A stretch of DNA of 64,000 bases, taken from Marinobacter nanhaiticus D15-8W (lineage in GTDB: Bacteria; Pseudomonadota; Gammaproteobacteria; Pseudomonadales; Oleiphilaceae). The first letter of the stretch is position 1, and every line of letters begins with the position of its first letter. Under the pieces are notes generated by a model that saw nothing but the letters and a program-made list of their open reading frames with translations, was not told the DNA's origin and did not search any database. Of this stretch, positions 26,173-34,832 are shown piece after piece. The stretch is taken from contig NZ_AP028878.1 in assembly GCF_036511935.1 (NCBI RefSeq), positions 186,001 to 250,000 on the forward strand, written 5' to 3'. The position numbers were made by a program, and so were the translations under genes.

Positions 26173-27168
26173 TCAATTCAGGCGGTCAGCTACGGGCTGT
26201 GTGCTATAGGTTTCACCGGTACCTTCCGCCAGATTGCCGCAGTATGCGTTACCAGCGACGTATTCATCACGACATTCCTCTGAGGTGCAGTCGCTCCTGG
26301 ACGTAAATAATTCAGCAGTTTGTGCCCGGTAATCGACGACTATGCGGGCGCAATCGACAGCCTCTCCAGCAAAATCAAAGCTGATGTCGCTACTGCGTAA
26401 CCACTGATCCTTATCCATGCCGATGAAAGCCTGCTCCAGACTCAGGCGCTGTTGGTTGTTACCTGCAGTGAATGATGCCTTGAGCAGCTCTGGCCGGTTG
26501 AAGCCGATGCTTGAAAAGTCGCGGGCATTATATTGCCAGCCGACGAGTGCGCCTTGCAGATCCTCGCCACTGCGCCCCTGGTAACGGATAACCCGTTGCA
26601 CTTTGCCAGAAGCATCCGGCGCATAAACCCAGCGAACCACGGGATAGTTGTACCGATCCGTGACCGTTTCGTTCTGCACTTCTTCGAAAGTCACCAGCTT
26701 GCCGTTCGCGCTGGTGCTGTATTCCGCAGGATTGCCCGCATCGATACAGTCACTGATATAACGACGACCTTCGTTGAAGTTCTCCACCTGATCCTCGCCG
26801 ATCATCAGGCTGATCAGGTCCAGCGGATTACGCACGCTGGCATAGCTGTTTGTCCCTGTCTCCGGTTCGCCGCCATTGAAACGGGCGGTCTGGACTTTTA
26901 CGGCATCGGCCACGGCCTGGTAGGCAGGATCTTCGCTCGAGGCCGGCTGGACCCCGAGGATGACGTCATGGAAAAGTGTGCGATCGAGCCGGGCTGGTTC
27001 GGTCACGTTGAAGTTACTGAGGGTCTGGTACACCGCGGTAGCTGGATTGAATGCCGAGCCGCACTCATTGGCGCTCTCGCCTTCCGCGCTGGTATCGCCA
27101 TCACTTCCACAGCCGGCGAGCAGTATTACCGGGGTTAAAAGGGCCAAAACGATTCGAAATGTCGTCAT
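26173..27168 (-). CDS. Hypothetical cysteine-containing lipoprotein
   Basis: A 331-residue lipoprotein: a signal peptide with lipobox LLAGC (Cys20), then a Ser/Gly/acidic linker. The rest is not a family I recognise. It includes six or more cysteines, several near the C-terminus (TSEEC, AYCGN), suggesting disulfides in the periplasm. It is transcribed alone and divergent from the hybrid kinase gene. Confidence 0.65.
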   Translation of the reverse strand: MTTFRIVLALLTPVILLAGCGSDGDTSAEGESANECGSAFNPATAVYQTLSNFNVTEPARLDRTLFHDVILGVQPASSEDPAYQAVADAVKVQTARFNGGEPETGTNSYASVRNPLDLISLMIGEDQVENFNEGRRYISDCIDAGNPAEYSTSANGKLVTFEEVQNETVTDRYNYPVVRWVYAPDASGKVQRVIRYQGRSGEDLQGALVGWQYNARDFSSIGFNRPELLKASFTAGNNQQRLSLEQAFIGMDKDQWLRSSDISFDFAGEAVDCARIVVDYRAQTAELFTSRSDCTSEECRDEYVAGNAYCGNLAEGTGETYSTQPVADRLN

Positions 27169-27344
27169 TGTTGTTGTCCTTTTCGTTCCGCGCTTGATCG
27201 GTCGGCGTAAAGGTGCGAATTTTCCGCGTACCGGCTAAAGTGTTGGTAGAGGCTCCCCGAAAAGAAAGCCCGCCTGAGGCGTTAGCCGGTCTAGACGGCA
27301 CGTTAACGGAATTCGCAGGCTCCTGCCCGCTCGGAGATCACATT

Positions 27345-30300
27345 TTGCGGCATCTGGAACAGCGCGCAGTGCAACGACCGATCGCTGCCTTGTTGACACG
27401 GTTCACCCTGTTTCGCCTGCTGGTTACCCTGCTTTGCCTGCTGGCTTCCTCTGCGGTTCCTGCCGCGGGTAAGGGCTGTCATGATGCGCCCATCGAAGTG
27501 GATCCCGGCGACGAACGTATCGGGCTTGCTTCCTGTCTCTGGTACCTGGAAGACTCATCGGGCGAACTCAGTCTGGAAAATGTGCGGGCCAAGGACCTTG
27601 ACCGGGCGTTCCGCAAGCATGATGGCGGCGTGCTGAACTTCGGCTATACCGAATCTGCGTATTGGGCACGCTTCGATCTGGCATACACCGGCGACGCACC
27701 GATGGAGCGTTTTCTGGAGCTGAGCCTACCCCTGGTGGATCATGTCTCGGTCCACGTCTACCGCGACGGCGTACTCTCCGATGAGCGGGAAATGGGCTAC
27801 AGCCCCAGTTGGGACGAGCGTGAGCTGCTGGTCCCCAACCCGGTATTCAAGCTGACCCTGCATCCCGACGAGGCAGTGCGGGTGTACCTGCGGGTGGAAA
27901 CGGCCAACACCTTCCGCCTGCCCCTGGTGCTCTGGGCGCCGGACGCCTACATAGAGAAGGTCGCCGTGGATGAAACCATCCAGGGCATCTTCCTCGGCAG
28001 TATCCTGGCGATACTCGCTTATAACCTCTTCGTCGCAGTGGCCGTTCGTGAGCGTAGCAACATCCACTATGTGCTCTACCTGGTGTTTGCCACGCTGTTC
28101 ATTGCCACCGAGCAGGTCCACGGACTGCAGCTTTTCGATGAGCGTCCCTGGTTCCTGAACAAGGAGTTCCTCCACTACCAGATCCTGCTCACCTGGTTCT
28201 TCGGCATCCTGATGGCGCGGGAACTACTGGAATTACCCAAGCACTCCGGGGATTTGGACAATGTACTGAAGGTCTGTCTCTGGGGCGTCGTGCTGACGTT
28301 TTTCCTCAGTCTGTTCATGCCGTACCACGTAGCCATGGAATGGACGGTGCTCGGCTCGATCGTGCTGGCCATCGTCATGATCGCGGTGAGTTATTGGGCC
28401 TGGAAGCATTTCAACGCCGCTGCCCGGACCTACTTCTTCGCCTGGACCTGCACCCTCGCGGGCGTGGGCATGTATGCGCTGACGGTCATGGGGCTGGCGC
28501 CGCTCAATTCCTTCACGGCCCATTCTCCCCAGATCGGCCTGACGGCCCAGATCATCCTGTTCTCCTTTGCGCTGGCGGACCGCATCAAGCTGATCCAGGC
28601 TGAAGCGCTGGACTGGTCCCAGCGTGCGTTGTCCAACCTGACCCGTTACCAGTCGCTCTTCAATAATGCAGTCGAGGGCATCTTCCAGATGTCGCTGGAG
28701 CGTCGATTTGTTGCCGCCAACCCGGCGATGGCGGAACTGTTGGGTTACGAGGACCCTGAGCGCATGGTACACCGGGTGCCGGATGTGCTGTCCGCCTGTT
28801 TTGCCGACCCGGGACTGCGTCAACAGGTGATCGAGCAACTGGAGACGCGCGGCACCTCCAAGGGTATCGAGACCCGCTGCTACACGCTTCAGGGGGAGGA
28901 GCGTTGGCTCAACGTCTCGCTCAACACCGTTTATGACGTGGATGGCGAGCCGGAACACCTGGAAGGCACCTGCATCGACATTACGGAGCGCAAGCAGCGG
29001 GAGGTCATCGAGAAGGAGCGCGAGAACGAGCGGATGGAGAAGGAACTGGCGCGCAACGCCGCGGAAGCGAAGAGTCAGTTCCTCGCCAACATGAGTCACG
29101 AGATCCGCACGCCGCTGGCGGCGATCATCGGTTATGGTGAAACCCTGCTCGACCCTGAGTTGGATGACCAGGAGAAACGGACCAGCGCCGAGACGGTTGT
29201 TCGCAGCGGCCGTCACCTGCTGGATCTGGTCAATGACATCCTCGACCACTCCAAGATCGACGCCAATAAGCTCAACGTGGAGATTCTCAAGGTTCATCTG
29301 CCGGAGCTGCTGGATGAGGTGCGTGCCTTCTTCGCGCCGCGGGCCAGGGAAAAGGGCATCGACTTCACCATCAACTGCGGATTTCCCTTGCCGGAAACGA
29401 TCCAGACCGACCCGACCCGTTTGCGCCAGATCATCATCAACTTATGCGGAAACGCGCTGAAATTCACCGAAAGCGGCTCGATCTCACTGACTGTGCGTTG
29501 CCAGCGCGATACCGAGACCCTGGTGGCGAGGGTGGTGGACAGCGGTATCGGCATGAAGCCGGAACAGTTGGCGCGGTTGTTCGATCCCTTCGCCCAGGGT
29601 AGCGCGGCGATCGCCCGCCAGTATGGGGGTACCGGACTGGGATTGAGTATCTCCAAGCGGCTGGCGGAAATGCTGGGAGGCAACATCAATGTCAGTAGCG
29701 TCTATGGCGAGGGCAGTGAGTTCGAGGTCACCATTGCCACCGGCTCCCTGGACGGCGTGCACCTGCTGCGTGATGCCTCGGAGCTCACGCAGCGCCGCCG
29801 CATGCTGCCGATGATCACGGCACCGCGACTGCGTGGGCGCATCCTCTGCGCCGAAGACAACGAGGTCAATCGCAAACTGGTGAACCTGATGGTCCAGCGC
29901 ACCGGTGCCGAGATCGTATTCGTCAATAACGGTGCCGAAGCCCTGGATGCGGCCACCCATGGCACCTTTGACCTGATCTTTATGGATATCCAGATGCCGG
30001 TGATGAACGGTCGCGACGCCACTGCGGCGTTGCGTGAGGCCGGTGTGAACACGCCGATCATCGCCCTTACCGCCAATGTCATGGCCGAGGATATCGAGGA
30101 CTACCGCCGTGCCGGCTGCACCGATCATCTGGCCAAACCTATCGACAAGCGGCGTTTCTACGAGGTGCTGGGCCGTTACCTGACCCTGGATGAATGGCCA
30201 CGCGACGACGAGGCGCGGCAATATGCCGGCACCGTACTGGTAGCCGAAGACAACGACGACAATCGCCACCTGGTAGAGCGGCTATTGCGCCGCTTCGGTC

Positions 30301-30896
30301 TGGAAACGATCACCGTGACCAACGGCCGCGAGGCGGTGCAGGCAGCGCTCGCCCAGACGGTCCACCTGATCCTGATGGACCGGCACATGCCTGATATGGA
30401 TGGACCCGAGGCCACGCGCCTGTTACGCCAGACCGGTTTTCGCCGTCCCATCGTAGCGTTCACCGCCGGCGATCAGCAGGAGATCGAGGAACTGGTGGAA
30501 GCCGGTTGTGAAGGTGCGCTGAACAAGCCGATCGACAACGGCCACCTGGCGGCGATACTGGCGCGCTACCTGGAGATATCCGACAGCTCGGGCACGGCGG
30601 CCAATGAGGAGGACGAAGGTATCCGGACGTTGGTCAACCAGTTCCTTGAGAGCCTGCCTGGACGCATGAAAACCATGGAAAAAGCGCTGCTACAACAGGA
30701 CTGGGCAGCCCTGCAGGGACAGGCGCACCAGATCAAGGGTACGGCAGGTGCCATGGGCTATCCGTTGATGACTGAACAGGCTGGGGAACTGGAGGCTGCC
30801 GTCAAGCGCGGTGAAACCGACGCGGTATCCGGCCTGTTTGATACACTCAAGACCCTGATGCGCCAGGCACTGGCCCGCCATGCGACATCGGAATGA
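27345..30896 (+). CDS. 7TM-DISM hybrid histidine kinase with PAS, two receiver domains and Hpt
   Basis: A 1183-residue phosphorelay kinase. Signal-like segment (about 18-40), extracellular 7TMR-DISMED2 domain (about 50-200), seven membrane helices (about 205-415), PAS domain (about 430-560). The HisKA domain has phospho-His585 in NMSHEIRTP, with HATPase motifs GTGLGLSI; two receivers have Asp881 and Asp1012; the Hpt domain has His1128 in AHQIKGTAGAMG. Ligand unknown; DISM sensors often bind carbohydrates. The TTG start at 27345 is chosen because GGAG lies 8 bases upstream and the upstream frame lacks family character. A membrane protein and a single-domain response regulator follow. Confidence 0.88.
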   Translation: MRHLEQRAVQRPIAALLTRFTLFRLLVTLLCLLASSAVPAAGKGCHDAPIEVDPGDERIGLASCLWYLEDSSGELSLENVRAKDLDRAFRKHDGGVLNFGYTESAYWARFDLAYTGDAPMERFLELSLPLVDHVSVHVYRDGVLSDEREMGYSPSWDERELLVPNPVFKLTLHPDEAVRVYLRVETANTFRLPLVLWAPDAYIEKVAVDETIQGIFLGSILAILAYNLFVAVAVRERSNIHYVLYLVFATLFIATEQVHGLQLFDERPWFLNKEFLHYQILLTWFFGILMARELLELPKHSGDLDNVLKVCLWGVVLTFFLSLFMPYHVAMEWTVLGSIVLAIVMIAVSYWAWKHFNAAARTYFFAWTCTLAGVGMYALTVMGLAPLNSFTAHSPQIGLTAQIILFSFALADRIKLIQAEALDWSQRALSNLTRYQSLFNNAVEGIFQMSLERRFVAANPAMAELLGYEDPERMVHRVPDVLSACFADPGLRQQVIEQLETRGTSKGIETRCYTLQGEERWLNVSLNTVYDVDGEPEHLEGTCIDITERKQREVIEKERENERMEKELARNAAEAKSQFLANMSHEIRTPLAAIIGYGETLLDPELDDQEKRTSAETVVRSGRHLLDLVNDILDHSKIDANKLNVEILKVHLPELLDEVRAFFAPRAREKGIDFTINCGFPLPETIQTDPTRLRQIIINLCGNALKFTESGSISLTVRCQRDTETLVARVVDSGIGMKPEQLARLFDPFAQGSAAIARQYGGTGLGLSISKRLAEMLGGNINVSSVYGEGSEFEVTIATGSLDGVHLLRDASELTQRRRMLPMITAPRLRGRILCAEDNEVNRKLVNLMVQRTGAEIVFVNNGAEALDAATHGTFDLIFMDIQMPVMNGRDATAALREAGVNTPIIALTANVMAEDIEDYRRAGCTDHLAKPIDKRRFYEVLGRYLTLDEWPRDDEARQYAGTVLVAEDNDDNRHLVERLLRRFGLETITVTNGREAVQAALAQTVHLILMDRHMPDMDGPEATRLLRQTGFRRPIVAFTAGDQQEIEELVEAGCEGALNKPIDNGHLAAILARYLEISDSSGTAANEEDEGIRTLVNQFLESLPGRMKTMEKALLQQDWAALQGQAHQIKGTAGAMGYPLMTEQAGELEAAVKRGETDAVSGLFDTLKTLMRQALARHATSE

Positions 30897-30918
30897 CCAA
30901 GTGAGGATCGATAGCAGT

Positions 30919-31449
30919 ATGGATGATAGACACCACAGTGATGCGCCGTCGCTAAACACCATGTTTGGTACCTATGCGGACGTGCTGTTCGTATTGTTTC
31001 CCTTCCTGGTGATCGTCATGCAGCGAATGTGGGACGGCGAGCTGGCGCAGGTGCTGCTTAGGCCGGACTTGAGTATCGCATCTGCGATCCTGGCGGGGCT
31101 TGCGATTGGCAAGTTCGTCCTGGGGCTGGTGACCAACCAGGACCTGGGGCGTCATAAAGAGCGCATCGTCTTCTTTATCGCCCTGACCCTATTCCTGGTC
31201 ATGGGACCCTCAATCATCCTGATCATCAGTATCGTTGGTGGCGAGCAGGTGCCCGGCTTTGTGGCCTTCCTGCAGCCGGTGCTGCTGATCGTTGCCATTT
31301 CCCTGTATACCACCGCGATCTCGGTCAGCAACATGCTTATCCGAGGTGACAACCGGGATGACCATCCCGACAGGCGCGGCGAGCAGGCATCGGACAAGAT
31401 CGCCACACCCACGCCGCTCCATATCCCCCGCCGTTCCAATGGCGAATAG
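30919..31449 (+). CDS. Hypothetical membrane protein between kinase and response regulator
   Basis: About 176 residues with four probable membrane helices (VLFVLFPFLVIVM, IASAILAGLAIGKFVLGL, IVFFIALTLFLVMGPSIILIISI, VAFLQPVLLIVAISLYTTAI) and a charged C-terminal tail. No family recognised. The upstream frame overlaps the kinase stop; I use ATG 30919 with a GAGG further upstream, but the start is uncertain. Being sandwiched between a hybrid kinase and a response regulator on the same strand suggests a role in that pathway. Confidence 0.55.
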   Translation: MDDRHHSDAPSLNTMFGTYADVLFVLFPFLVIVMQRMWDGELAQVLLRPDLSIASAILAGLAIGKFVLGLVTNQDLGRHKERIVFFIALTLFLVMGPSIILIISIVGGEQVPGFVAFLQPVLLIVAISLYTTAISVSNMLIRGDNRDDHPDRRGEQASDKIATPTPLHIPRRSNGE

Positions 31450-31494
31450 ATGATCCTGCGGTGGCTTATCTTTGATCATTGAGAGGAATTGAAA

Positions 31495-31908
31495 ATGGAA
31501 AACCTGCGAGTCCTCGTTGTCGAGGATGAACCCACCATGCGCGAACTGCTCAAGGATATGTTGCACCAGGCGGGCGCGACCATGGTCGTCGAGTGCGAAG
31601 ATGCCGCCAGCGCCCAGGAGCGCTTCCGGCAGGAGGACTTCCACATCGTGATGCTGGATTTAGGCTTACCGGACATGGACGGCCATGACCTGATGAAGGC
31701 CTTCAAACAGGTTAACGACAAGCAGCATATCGTACTGGTCACGGCTGATGACTCCATCGATAGCATCCAGCGCGCGATCAGCGCTGGCGCTAACGGTTAC
31801 GTGGTCAAGCCGTATTCGAAGGAAAAGATTCAGGATGTGGTCAACAACTACGTGATGGTGCACGGTGAGGAGGCTGACGTCCTCCGGGGATTCAGCCGGC
31901 ACCACTGA
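31495..31908 (+). CDS. Single-domain response regulator (CheY-like)
   Basis: A 137-residue receiver-only protein: acidic pair VVEDEP near the N-terminus, a phospho-acceptor Asp in VMLDLGLPDMDG, a Thr/Ala switch in LVTADD and the conserved Lys in YVVKPYSKEK. No output domain is attached. It lies downstream of the hybrid kinase and is a plausible phosphorelay partner accepting phosphate from the Hpt domain. ATG 31495 has GAGAGGA seven bases upstream. Confidence 0.85.
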   Translation: MENLRVLVVEDEPTMRELLKDMLHQAGATMVVECEDAASAQERFRQEDFHIVMLDLGLPDMDGHDLMKAFKQVNDKQHIVLVTADDSIDSIQRAISAGANGYVVKPYSKEKIQDVVNNYVMVHGEEADVLRGFSRHH

Positions 31909-31963
31909 CGGCTGAATGGCGTTCCCTCTGCTCCCCGGAGGCGATCGTTTCAATGTGCCGGTA

Positions 31964-32233
31964 TCAGGCGACCTGGCGCGCAATCCAGGAATTGTATCGG
32001 GTGGCCAGGGCGCGAATGTACCGTGCCTCCTGGTCGTCGGTGTTGGCGATGACACCCTTGAAGATCCATCCGCGCTCGTAGAGACCCAGCACACTCTGCT
32101 CATTGTCCAGGTTGACGCGCTGGTTCAGCTTCTTGCAGATGGCATCAAGCAGCGGCAGTTTCGCCGGACGGCGGATCGGTCCCTGGGAGGGGGCCTTGTT
32201 TTGGGATACGGGGCGGTTGTGGTGTTTTCTCAT
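31964..32233 (-). CDS. Small conserved basic hypothetical protein
   Basis: An 89-residue basic protein (MRKHHNRPVSQNK start) with a C-terminal half that looks folded (LLDAICKKLNQRVNLDNEQSVLGLYERGWIFKGV and RYIRALATRYNSWI). No family recognised. ATG 32233 follows an AGAAAGGAGAGAGAG ribosome site. A terminator-like hairpin lies just upstream at 32265-32299. It converges with the response regulator gene. Confidence 0.65.
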   Translation of the reverse strand: MRKHHNRPVSQNKAPSQGPIRRPAKLPLLDAICKKLNQRVNLDNEQSVLGLYERGWIFKGVIANTDDQEARYIRALATRYNSWIARQVA

Positions 32234-32264
32234 CTCTCTCTCCTTTCTGCTTTGTCGCGCGTGC

Positions 32265-32299
32265 AAAAAATAAACCCCGATTTGGAGCGACCGGGGTTT
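32265..32299 (-). terminator. Orphan intrinsic terminator T1 (minus strand)
   Basis: AAACCCCG (32272-32279) and CGGGGTTT (32292-32299) pair; on the minus strand the stem is followed by ATTTTTTG. It ends only about 30 bases before the start of the 89-residue gene, so it terminates an upstream transcript or attenuates that gene. Confidence 0.72.
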
Positions 32300-32354
32300 G
32301 CTCGAGAGATTCTCGGCCCGGTCGCCCAACGGCTCCCGGGATCGAAGGAAGCCG

Positions 32355-32450
32355 TTAAACCGTCTTCATGACAATAGAACGCAAACGAGTCCGATCAAGG
32401 CGGGTATCGCCCTTCATCGGTTGCTCAAAGGTGTCTGGCGTTGGGTGCAT
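32355..32450 (-). CDS. Possible 31-residue small protein
   Basis: An ATG at 32450 opens a 31-codon frame ending at TAA 32355 (starts MHPTPDTFEQPMKGD, ends SIVMKTV). It lies between terminators T2 and T1 and is preceded by GAGGG about 15 bases upstream. It looks protein-like but is too short to be certain; it may simply be part of an RNA. Confidence 0.25.
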   Translation of the reverse strand: MHPTPDTFEQPMKGDTRLDRTRLRSIVMKTV

Positions 32451-32492
32451 GTTCTAAATGGCCCTCATACAGCAGCAGCGTTTGTGTTCCAT

Positions 32493-32526
32493 AAAAAAAG
32501 CCCGGAATCGGGAGACTTCCGGGCTT
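32493..32526 (-). terminator. Orphan intrinsic terminator T2 (minus strand)
   Basis: AAGCCCGGAA (32498-32507) and TTCCGGGCTT (32517-32526) give a 10-bp stem with a 9-base loop, followed on the minus strand by a seven-T run (32493-32499). No coding sequence lies upstream on the minus strand for more than 900 bases. Confidence 0.78.
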
Positions 32527-32927
32527 CTTCGGCCACCGGAAGATTCGCGTCGCGAATCGCCCGATGACGGGGATTCGTTCGCTTAAGCGGGTTGTGTGTG
32601 AACGACTGGAATCACGATTCGCTTTCTCACAATTTCAATGACGAATGCTTCAATGAATGACGCTGGCAAACTCAACTCCCATCGCCTGCATCATTTCCCC
32701 TCAGTCTATCCGCTGCCTTTAACTTTGCAAGCCTTGGAACAGCGAAATTCTCCATGCAGTCGGTAAGTCCCTATAACGCCCCTTCAAGCGGTTTTTGCGG
32801 CAATCCCGTACAGATGGAAGGGCGCCGGATGGGCATAATTAATCCTGTCACGTGTTTACGTTGTGCAATTCATCAGCCCCTTTTCACCTACGATGGGTTG
32901 GCATGATGAATCTCTCCTTTATTGTTG

Positions 32928-32954
32928 GCGCGGCCGCTTGGTCGCGCTTTTTTT
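32928..32954 (+). terminator. Strong orphan intrinsic terminator T3 (plus strand)
   Basis: GCGCGGCC (32928-32935) pairs with GGTCGCGC (32940-32947) with one G-U pair and a GCTT tetraloop, followed by seven T residues. The preceding plus-strand gene, the response regulator, ended 1 kb earlier, so an unannotated transcript probably ends here. Confidence 0.8.
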
Positions 32955-33144
32955 GCCTGTTTTTTGTACGCGGATGCCTCCCGCCGGAGTCGCCCTTCCT
33001 TCTCCTTCCTCCTGTCTCGGGTAGTTCGTACTGAATTCCGCGTACTGAACATCTCGTACAGCAATGCTGGATGCATTTCTGGATAATTCTTGGTCTGATT
33101 CATTCGCCGAATGCGAAAAAATGAGAGGTAAAACCGAAAATATC

Positions 33145-33417
33145 ATGTCTGATGACGCAGGCAGTAGTCTCAAGCCCAAGTCCGACCTTTCCCTGGAATC
33201 CCGCGTTACCCTGAAATCCGATATCGCCGTCGAAGCTTTGCTGGTCGCGGCATTGGCCGTTTATTTCATCCTGGCTGAAAGCCAGGCCGTGGGTTCCGAT
33301 ATGCTATTTACCGCCGTGGGCGCGGTGCTGATGGCCCTCGCCACCTTTTGGACATTGAACACGGTTGGCGATGTCATCGAGGTCGTGGCTGCGCGCCGGT
33401 CGTCCAGCAAAGGCTGA
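33145..33417 (+). CDS. Small hypothetical membrane protein
   Basis: A 90-residue protein with two membrane helices (about 34-52, EALLVAALAVYFILAES, and 56-74, LFTAVGAVLMALATFW), then VGDVIEVVAARR. No family recognised. Start choice is weak: ATG 33145 begins a family-like MSDDAGSSLKPKSD segment but GAGAGG lies 16 bases upstream; ATG 33121 is an alternative. It converges with the exonuclease gene. Confidence 0.6.
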   Translation: MSDDAGSSLKPKSDLSLESRVTLKSDIAVEALLVAALAVYFILAESQAVGSDMLFTAVGAVLMALATFWTLNTVGDVIEVVAARRSSSKG

Positions 33418-33453
33418 TTATTGCGGCGCTTGCCCGCGCTGGACATGGGCCGG

Positions 33454-33987
33454 TCAGGGTCGGGCGACCCGATACTGTAGGTTCTGCGCCGGCGCTTCAC
33501 CGCAGACCCGGCGCCAGGTCTCCTGCAGGATCAGCGCGTCATTCGCGGCGCGGTGAACCGGTAGGCCGAGCGATTCGATAACCCGTTGGCGGGTTTCTGC
33601 CCATTGCTGCACCTGGGGTGCGCTGAGGATCGAGGATACGGACTCCAGCAGGAAGGTTGGCCGGATCCGGGCTGCCCGGAACAGCCGGTGTAGCCAGAAG
33701 CTGTCGAACGTCCAGGCGTCGCAATAGACCGCGTCGTTCAGGAGTTGATTCAATTCGTAGGCCACATCCCTGACTTTCCGGCCTTCCGCGCACAGGGTCT
33801 CGCGGCTGATGCCGTGGATGGCTTCAGCGCTTTCGGACCAGTCCTGCCAAAGAACATGTGGCGCAATCAGCCAGCTGTGCAGGGTGCCGTCGGGGAGACT
33901 GACGCCCACCTCGATCGGGTAACTGGCGATCAGGTCCAGGCTCGAGGCCTCAAAGTCGATAAATGCCGGTCTATCAGAAACGTTCAT
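33454..33987 (-). CDS. DEDDh-family 3'-5' exonuclease
   Basis: A 177-residue DnaQ-like exonuclease domain protein. The first acidic motif is FIDFEASSL (Asp11, Glu13), and HGISRE follows the typical exo spacing. The exo II aspartate is in DAWTFDSFWLHRL, and the terminal HRAANDA motif carries the catalytic His and Asp. It could process RNA or DNA 3' ends; the substrate is unknown. It is alone and divergent from queC. Confidence 0.8.
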   Translation of the reverse strand: MNVSDRPAFIDFEASSLDLIASYPIEVGVSLPDGTLHSWLIAPHVLWQDWSESAEAIHGISRETLCAEGRKVRDVAYELNQLLNDAVYCDAWTFDSFWLHRLFRAARIRPTFLLESVSSILSAPQVQQWAETRQRVIESLGLPVHRAANDALILQETWRRVCGEAPAQNLQYRVARP

Positions 33988-34166
33988 ACTGCGTTATTGA
34001 TTATCATCGTCGTGGCGCCCTCCGTTCGGCTACAGCGCCGGCGAAGGTCATCCAGTGAGTTTAACGGTCCGTCGATACGGACGCGAACCTATCCTGACCG
34101 GTCCCTGTTACAATTCGTCCATCGATCGATACTGTCGCTGATTCAATCTTTCCCGAGGTTCCCGCT

Positions 34167-34832
34167 ATGTCCGAGAAAGTCGTGGTCATCTATTCCGGTG
34201 GCATGGATTCCTTCACCCTGCTGCACCGGGCCCGGGCTGCCGGGCACGAAGTCCATGCACTGTCGTTCAACTACGGCCAGCGCCATGTGCGGGAACTGGA
34301 GTGCGCCGAAACGGTCTGCAAGGCCTTGGGTATTCCTCATAAGGTAGTCGATATGTCACCAATGGCTAGCTTGATGACGGGTTCTGCCTTGACCGATGCA
34401 ATCGATGTGCCGGAGGGGCATTATGAAGAAGACAGCATGAAGGCCACAGTCGTGCCTAACCGAAACATGATCCTGCTGTCCCTGGCGACCGGTTATGCCG
34501 TTTCCGTCGATGCCCAGACGGTATGGTATGGGGCCCACGGGGGTGATCACGCGATCTATCCCGACTGCCGGCCGGAATTCGTCGAGAAGATGGACGCCGT
34601 CTGCCGCGTGGCCAACTACGAGCCCGTACGCATCGAGGCGCCCTACATGAAGCTGGACAAGGGGCAGATCCTGGCCGAAGGCCTGGCGCTGGATCTGGAC
34701 TACAGCCAGACCTGGACCTGTTACAACGGACGTGAAAAAGCCTGCGGTCGTTGTGGCTCTTGCGTCGAACGGCTGGAGGCGTTTGCCAGCCACGGCCTGA
34801 AGGACCCGCTCCCGTACGAAGTGGAGGTTTGA
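34167..34832 (+). CDS. queC: 7-cyano-7-deazaguanine synthase (QueC)
   Basis: A 221-residue ATP-dependent enzyme making preQ0 from 7-carboxy-7-deazaguanine in queuosine (tRNA) biosynthesis. The P-loop-like SGGMDS (residues 10-15) is at the N-terminus. The zinc site [15 protein letters not shown] is near the C-terminus. Its stop overlaps the QueE start (TGATG), so the two are coupled. Confidence 0.95.
   Translation: MSEKVVVIYSGGMDSFTLLHRARAAGHEVHALSFNYGQRHVRELECAETVCKALGIPHKVVDMSPMASLMTGSALTDAIDVPEGHYEEDSMKATVVPNRNMILLSLATGYAVSVDAQTVWYGAHGGDHAIYPDCRPEFVEKMDAVCRVANYEPVRIEAPYMKLDKGQILAEGLALDLDYSQTWTCYNGREKACGRCGSCVERLEAFASHGLKDPLPYEVEV

Larger units (their letters stand above)
32234..33144. other. 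Protein-poor region with three intrinsic terminators, possible small RNA locus
   Basis: About 900 bases hold no recognised gene. Two minus-strand terminators (32265-32299, 32493-32526) and one strong plus-strand terminator (32928-32954) have no annotated upstream coding sequence. A tiny 31-codon frame at 32355-32450 is the only protein candidate. The layout suggests short non-coding transcripts. Confidence 0.5.

Noticed and set aside
32600..32930. Possibility of an RsmY/RsmZ-type or 6S RNA before T3
   Set aside because: Only two GGA motifs and no repeated stem-loops were seen, and no 6S-like long rod; the transcript type remains open.
32852..33034. 60-codon plus-strand frame over the T3 terminator
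   Set aside because: The frame crosses a strong intrinsic terminator hairpin and its run of Phe codons is the T-tract itself.
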